The notes under the pieces: model-generated | Databases searched by the model: none | Seen by the model: the letters and a program-made list of their open reading frames with translations, nothing else | What the model was told of the DNA's origin: nothing | Shown: positions 6,205 through 9,023 of the stretch, piece by piece | Position numbering within the stretch: the stretch's first letter is position 1 | Layout: every line of letters begins with the position of its first letter | Assembly: GCA_002780065.1 (NCBI GenBank) | Contig: PEWQ01000086.1 | Location: forward strand, 1 to 9,023 | DNA length: 9,023 nt | Source: Candidatus Hydrogenedentes bacterium CG07_land_8_20_14_0_80_42_17 | GTDB taxonomy: Bacteria > UBA8481 | Reading direction: 5' to 3' | Made by a program: the position numbers and the translations under genes

Positions 6205-7077
6205 TTATTCTAAGCCAACCATATCGACCAGTATCGCAGAGTCCACGTACTCATCGTAAACGTCATTCACTTCAATTCTCACTTTGTAGTTTCCTCTGTC
6301 GAACAATATGGGATCGCTCGAACGCTGCACCCATCCGGTCTGATTGCCGTTCTGACCTCGTCCACCATTTATTATGTTAGAAGGCAATCCTGTCACAGGA
6401 ATAAATGTCGAAGAATTGGTTGATTCAAAAAGTCCATACGTCACTGTTCCATCTTCATGCGATATGGAAATTATAGCATTGTCGTTAAAGTATGTCACCC
6501 CACCTTCCGTTGTCACAAAATTATAGAGCACTGAAAAAGTCATCTCTTTAGGTGTGTTAACTTTAAAAGACTGTTCAATAAATCCTTGAGAAGCCGCATC
6601 CCATAGGCCAGTGTGCGCAACTGCAAATGCATTGTCCTTTGAAACAGGATCGGGAACAATCGATCCGAATGAAGTTGCACCCGCATAAGCGTTGCTGGCC
6701 GTCCAACCATTAAGATTATTGGTAAACTCTTCGTTGACTATTAAAGGACCCTTTCCAGCAATTAAACCCCATCTTGGAATCAAATCTCGCGGAAGAATCT
6801 CCAACCCGTCAATCGGGCGCAAACGCCATTGCGCAAGTTGAGAAATTAATAAACCGATCTTCTGCTTCAATACACCTTTCCCTGTTATTGCAGAAGGCTG
6901 GCTCACTAATTCAGCCGGAGTTCCTTCAGCTAAAGCGTCTTCTGAAAGCACTACATCCTGAGATTGTATCAAGCTGTCGAGTGTCACTATTGATTCATCT
7001 GCCGTCGCCGAAGTGGAAAAGAAAATTAAACAACCTAACGAAATTATTGTAATGATGATAACTGTAAAATTTTTCAT
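6205..7077 (-). CDS. Sec-exported protein with carbohydrate-binding-module-like C-terminal domain
   Basis: A 290-residue protein. The N-terminus MKNFTVIIITIISLGCLIFF with STSATA followed by DES is a signal peptide with cleavage after A26. Residues 27-105 are a mostly helical, mildly acidic section with QKIGLLISQLAQWRL in the middle. From about 111 (PLIVNEEFTNNLNGWTASNA) to the end (SAILVDMVGLE) the pattern matches jelly-roll modules of the CBM4/9 type: an opening strand with NEEF...GW, alternating beta strands, and a closing strand with a buried Asp-x-Val. The binding target, a glycan or another surface polymer, is an inference. No C-terminal anchor or enzyme motif is visible, so the product is probably periplasmic or secreted. 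GGAGG six bases before the ATG fixes the start, and the leader can fold over that site. A strong terminator follows the stop codon. Confidence 0.82.
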   Translation of the reverse strand: MKNFTVIIITIISLGCLIFFSTSATADESIVTLDSLIQSQDVVLSEDALAEGTPAELVSQPSAITGKGVLKQKIGLLISQLAQWRLRPIDGLEILPRDLIPRWGLIAGKGPLIVNEEFTNNLNGWTASNAYAGATSFGSIVPDPVSKDNAFAVAHTGLWDAASQGFIEQSFKVNTPKEMTFSVLYNFVTTEGGVTYFNDNAIISISHEDGTVTYGLFESTNSSTFIPVTGLPSNIINGGRGQNGNQTGWVQRSSDPILFDRGNYKVRIEVNDVYDEYVDSAILVDMVGLE

Positions 7078-7137
7078 GGCAAACCTCCATACTGCTTGTT
7101 GTATAGAGCAAGTCGTATGCCATGAAAATCAGGTTTG
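7075..7137 (-). promoter_or_regulatory. mRNA leader that can sequester ribosome site and start codon
   Basis: In mRNA sense, CATGGCA (7118-7124) is perfectly complementary to TGCCATG (7075-7081), which contains the start codon. CAAACCT (7131-7137) is perfectly complementary to AGGTTTG (7080-7086), which covers most of the Shine-Dalgarno GGAGG (7084-7088). The two 3' segments overlap by two bases and the arms interleave, so the pairings are either alternatives or a pseudoknot. In the first form, TAC/GTA and CTTG/CAAG extend the stem and leave the GGAGG in a bulge. No known riboswitch class is recognised. Confidence 0.5.
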
Positions 7138-7139
7138 AA

Positions 7140-7166
7140 AATTTAAGAGTTGCACATTCATGTGAA
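7140..7166 (-). promoter_or_regulatory. Weak candidate promoter of the 6205-7077 gene
   Basis: On the minus strand, TTCACA (7161-7166, 5 of 6 to TTGACA) and TAAATT (7140-7145, 4 of 6) are separated by 15 nt. Transcription would start near 7133, inside the first complementary segment of the leader. The spacer is short and the -10 is weak. An imperfect inverted repeat, ATTCA/TGAAT, overlaps the -35 and could be an operator. Confidence 0.25.
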
Positions 7167-7221
7167 TCACAAATGCGACATGTCTAACTTCAAATAAATT
7201 GATTATTCCAAATAACTCAGT

Positions 7222-7249
7222 AAAAAAAAATGTATCAGTATAGAGACAT
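7222..7249 (-). terminator. Weak candidate terminator of the membrane protein gene
   Basis: Just after the stop codon of the 7251-7667 gene, ATGT and ACAT can pair around a short imperfect stem, directly followed on the minus strand by nine T. The T run is convincing but the stem is weak, so termination may be incomplete and allow read-through into the next gene. Confidence 0.3.
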
Positions 7250-7250
7250 A

Positions 7251-7667
7251 TTATCTGAATGAATTTCTAGTTAATAGGCCTGCAGTAAGAAAAGATATTG
7301 CCATGCCGATCAATGCGGCAAGAATAGATGGCGGTGCGTCCTTTGCGACGAGAATAAATAGAACTGCCATAGCATTATCAACAAGAGTTCCGACAAACCC
7401 TGAAGTAATGACGGCAATTAAATGTCCGAAGCGCTCGGCAATAACCTGCCTGACAAGTGCAATCGCTCCGAAGCTCCACCCTCCCATCAAAAATATTTCA
7501 ATGCCTATCCTGACCCACTTTGACCAAAACTCAACTGATGATTCATCTTTGAGTAGAGCCGCCACCAGCATCAGCGAAGAGAAAAAAAGCGGAATCAAGC
7601 CGAGTTTTCCACCCCACTTTATAGCAGAGATAATTTCATCATAATCGAGTTTATAGTTTTGTTTCAT
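7251..7667 (-). CDS. Small integral membrane protein with four predicted helices
   Basis: A 138-residue protein with no signal peptide. Hydrophobic segments at about 20-39, 52-72, 82-107 and 113-132 suggest four transmembrane helices. The N-terminus (MKQNYKLDYDEIISAIKWGGK) is charged and amphipathic, and an acidic loop KDESSVEFWSKW lies between helices 1 and 2. Helices 3 and 4 are rich in Gly, Ala and small residues (TSGFVGTLVDNAMAV, AALIGMAISFLTAGLL), which fits close helix packing. The family is not recognised, and transport, sensing or scaffolding are equally possible. No Shine-Dalgarno sequence is seen before the ATG; the upstream bases are T-rich. The lipoprotein gene upstream on the same strand ends 130 nt away, and the exported-protein gene downstream starts 173 nt away. 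Confidence 0.8.
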   Translation of the reverse strand: MKQNYKLDYDEIISAIKWGGKLGLIPLFFSSLMLVAALLKDESSVEFWSKWVRIGIEIFLMGGWSFGAIALVRQVIAERFGHLIAVITSGFVGTLVDNAMAVLFILVAKDAPPSILAALIGMAISFLTAGLLTRNSFR

Positions 7668-7797
7668 AATAAAAAAGATTTTGTCAAAATTATTCGTCTA
7701 TTGCTATCTTAAAAAATCTTATGTTGACACATTGATGCTTTCGATAAATTACGTGTAAAATAATTGAATAATGGCACCCTTCACTTCAGCCATTTCA

Positions 7798-8472
7798 TCA
7801 CTCAATAAATTCCACCTTGTCGATATACACCGCTCCCATTCCGCCTGCATCTCCATCCTTGAATGAAATAGCAAAATTCAGCTTTAATTTCGAAGTATCC
7901 AAATTTTTGTTTTCTCCCCACAAATAAGTCATAGTCGAAAATGGCATTACAATCGTAGTCCAACCCGCAGCAATAGTCGGTATCAATCTTCCAAATGTAG
8001 TTCTATGCTTGTCTTCAAGTTTTATCTCAAGAGTATTCTTCGATCCTTCGCACCTGAAGGTAAATTTTATTCCCTTCATTGCTGAACCATTTCCAATTTC
8101 TTTCCATACTCCACAAAATTTTCCTCTGCCTAAATCATATTCAATCTTCAGCGATCTTCCTCTGTATCCCGGCGCAATCGAAGTCTTCAGTCTGGCATTT
8201 GCATCTTCATAAATATGCCAACCTAAAAACTCTTCCATATCATCAATAGTTAAATTCGACTGATTCGATACAGGTATATCTGTATTCGGTTTTACTGAAG
8301 TAGCTGGAGTTTGGCCATCTTCAGCTTTATTCTGTATGATAGCTATATTAGGTTCAGATTCCGGTTCAGGCTCGATCACCGGAATATCCGGAGGCGGCTG
8401 AGGATTTCCGCAAGAGATAAAAGCAAAAAAAACTACAAGCATAATGTAAAAAACATATTTGCCAAATCTCAT
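7798..8472 (-). CDS. Lipoprotein with galactose-binding-like (CBM11/CIA30-type) beta-sandwich domain
   Basis: A 224-residue protein. The strong ribosome site CCCCTCCCC on the plus strand (GGGGAGGGG in the mRNA) lies 8 nt before the ATG at 8472, so the longer reading from 8514 is rejected. The signal peptide MRFGKYVFYIMLVVFFAFIS ends in a lipobox FISC with C21; Phe at -3 is unusual but Ser at -1 is normal. Residues 22-72 form a linker rich in Pro, Glu and Asn that would extend the domain from the membrane. Residues 76-224 look like one beta-sandwich: DDMEEFLGWHIYED, SLKIEYDLG, GIKFTFRCEG, TLEIKLEDKHRTTFG, GWTTIVMPFS and the closing strand GAVYIDKVEFIE. This pattern is typical of CBM11 and CIA30-like modules; glycan binding is inferred. 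There is no catalytic domain. Confidence 0.85.
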   Translation of the reverse strand: MRFGKYVFYIMLVVFFAFISCGNPQPPPDIPVIEPEPESEPNIAIIQNKAEDGQTPATSVKPNTDIPVSNQSNLTIDDMEEFLGWHIYEDANARLKTSIAPGYRGRSLKIEYDLGRGKFCGVWKEIGNGSAMKGIKFTFRCEGSKNTLEIKLEDKHRTTFGRLIPTIAAGWTTIVMPFSTMTYLWGENKNLDTSKLKLNFAISFKDGDAGGMGAVYIDKVEFIE

Positions 8473-8480
8473 AATTATTT

Positions 8481-8489
8481 CCCCTCCCC
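8481..8489 (-). promoter_or_regulatory. Strong ribosome binding site of the 7798-8472 lipoprotein gene
   Basis: GGGGAGGGG on the minus strand, 8 nt before the ATG. It is the strongest Shine-Dalgarno sequence in the window and decides the start, because the extra 14 residues of the longer frame lie across it and would spoil the signal peptide. Confidence 0.85.
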
Positions 8490-8559
8490 GAATTCTAAAG
8501 CTATAGCTTTTCAAAATAATATCAATAGTAAATTAATGTATGCCTTTTGCCTTTTCTTT

Positions 8560-8574
8560 AGATTGCTTCGTCGC
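8560..8574. repeat. Possible remnant of a dispersed intergenic repeat
   Basis: AGATTGCTTCGTCGC equals one end of an imperfect palindromic intergenic repeat (a form beginning CATTGCGAG and ending GAAGCAATCT on the other strand) that I recall from many bacterial genomes. Only one arm is present here; the rest is lost or was never there. The sequence is a match from memory, not from a search. Confidence 0.3.
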
Positions 8575-8655
8575 GATTACACATGTAAACACTTTTTAGT
8601 CAATTACCGTTTAAATAAAATAACCCAAAAAAAATCTGTAGCATTTTTTACGTTG

Positions 8656-8685
8656 TTGTTGCGATACGAAATGTTTTAGTATAAA
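8656..8685 (+). promoter_or_regulatory. Candidate promoter of the pilin-like gene
   Basis: TATAAA (8680-8685, 5 of 6) lies 8 nt before the ATG at 8694. The -35 may be TTGTTG (8656-8661, 18-nt spacer) or TTGCGA (8659-8664, 15-nt spacer); neither is strong. No Shine-Dalgarno sequence is present, so the transcript may be nearly leaderless. Confidence 0.35.
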
Positions 8686-8693
8686 GTTTAATT

Positions 8694-9023
8694 ATGATCT
8701 GGGGAAAAAATAGAGAAGGGCAGGGCATGGTTGAGATGGGGCTCTTTATCGGTCTTGTCGCGATTCTTGCTCTCGCTACAATTTTCTTGGTTGCTGATTG
8801 GGCAGGCGGAAAGTTCGTTGAAAAAGCAGGAAGCCAATCTCAAACTCAAGACCAATTCAATCAGGAGATGCTCGCAAAAGCCGGCGGAATAACAATCAAT
8901 TCTACTTCTACAACCTCAAGCCCATCTACTTCCACAGCCGGTTCCTCTACTACGTCAGCATCTACTTCAACAGCCAGCTCCTCTACTACGTCAGCATCCA
9001 CTTCAAGTTCCTCTACTACGTCA
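8694..9023 (+). CDS. Flp/Tad-type pilin-like protein with repetitive Ser/Thr tail, C-terminus beyond window
   Basis: The frame is open from ATG 8694 to the last base, giving 110 codons. The N-terminus MIWGKNREG followed by QGMVEMGLFIGLVAILALATIFLVADW is a class III signal sequence. Prepilin peptidase cleavage between G9 and Q10 puts Glu at +5 (E14), followed by a hydrophobic helix of about 20 residues, as in Flp pilins and TadE-like pseudopilins. Flp pilins usually have Tyr after this Glu; here it is Met. After a short helical section (FVEKAGSQSQTQDQFNQEMLAKAGG), the protein becomes almost pure Ser, Thr and Ala from about residue 68. That tail is longer than in ordinary short Flp pilins and could be O-glycosylated or act as a stalk. 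No tad assembly gene is in the window. The start lacks a Shine-Dalgarno sequence. Confidence 0.78.
   Translation, partial: MIWGKNREGQGMVEMGLFIGLVAILALATIFLVADWAGGKFVEKAGSQSQTQDQFNQEMLAKAGGITINSTSTTSSPSTSTAGSSTTSASTSTASSSTTSASTSSSSTTS
8943..9023 (+). repeat. In-frame tandem repeat encoding SSTTSAST-type units
   Basis: Three copies of a codon-aligned unit starting TCCTCTACTACGTCA occur at 8943-8978 (36 nt), 8979-9008 (30 nt) and 9009 to the window end. An earlier partial unit ends at 8942. The copies are nearly identical in DNA, and unit length varies by two codons. The array continues past the window, so the copy number is unknown. Confidence 0.88.

Noticed and set aside
7030-7032. Cysteine 16 of the 6205-7077 product as a lipobox
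   Set aside because: The preceding residues are I-S-L-G with Ser at -3, and the hydrophobic core continues after the Cys (LIFF). Cleavage by signal peptidase I after ATA fits better.
7075-7140. Known riboswitch (c-di-GMP-I or preQ1 type) in the leader
   Set aside because: A GCAAACC-like string and a possible pseudoknot are suggestive, but the remaining conserved core of either class is absent.
7303-7644. Plus-strand open frame of 113 codons
   Set aside because: Entirely antisense to the membrane protein gene, whose hydrophobic helices and codon pattern are the real signal.
7724-7752. Plus-strand promoter starting with TTGACA at 7724
   Set aside because: The hexamer 17 nt downstream (aattac) is a poor -10, and no plus-strand gene follows; the ATG at 7771 opens only a short frame.
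8473-8514. Fourteen-residue N-terminal extension of the lipoprotein from ATG 8514
   Set aside because: It lies across the GGGGAGGGG ribosome site and would put a charged stretch before the signal peptide.
8311-8679. Plus-strand open frame of 122 codons
   Set aside because: Its first half is antisense to the lipoprotein, the translation is Arg/Phe-rich with no domain pattern, and it has no ribosome site.

Overview
The window looks like a piece of an AT-leaning genome from a diderm bacterium. Two lipoproteins, two Sec-exported proteins and a Flp-type pilin are encoded here. The combination of short-period intergenic repeats, a family III CoA transferase, a DinG-type helicase and unrecognised exported proteins would suit an uncultivated candidate-phylum lineage, but nothing visible fixes the taxonomy. 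There is no CRISPR array, transposase, phage gene or rRNA.

Layout. Position 1-594 (minus) is the N-terminal part of a Sec-exported protein that runs off the left edge. It is divergent from a GT-B glycosyltransferase (777-1886, plus). That gene converges, 7 nt apart, on an unknown lipoprotein (1894-2580, minus). Upstream of the lipoprotein on the same strand is tRNA-Lys(CUU) at 2625-2698. The plus-strand middle block holds a CaiB/BaiF CoA transferase (2830-4017) and a DinG-family helicase (4114-6165). Heptamer-repeat tracts lie on both sides of the CoA transferase, and a REP-like palindrome lies in the second gap. A strong hairpin at 6168-6191 terminates the minus-strand gene arriving from the right.

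The right part is a run of minus-strand envelope genes: an exported protein with a carbohydrate-binding-module-like C-terminus (6205-7077), a four-helix membrane protein (7251-7667), and a lipoprotein with a beta-sandwich C-terminus (7798-8472). They are not tightly spaced and may be separate transcripts. The window ends inside a plus-strand Flp/Tad-type pilin-like gene with a repetitive Ser/Thr tail (8694-9023).

The common theme is the cell surface: five of the nine protein genes are exported. I see no complete multi-gene system. The most interesting signals are regulatory or repetitive. First, the mRNA leader of the 6205-7077 gene can pair its Shine-Dalgarno region or its start codon with two different upstream segments. 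Second, three SD-less genes have a -10-like hexamer only 6-8 nt before the ATG, which suggests leaderless transcripts. Third, heptamer tracts in two intergenic gaps, one of which supplies the start region of the helicase gene. Fourth, the helicase iron-sulfur motif has three cysteines instead of four.
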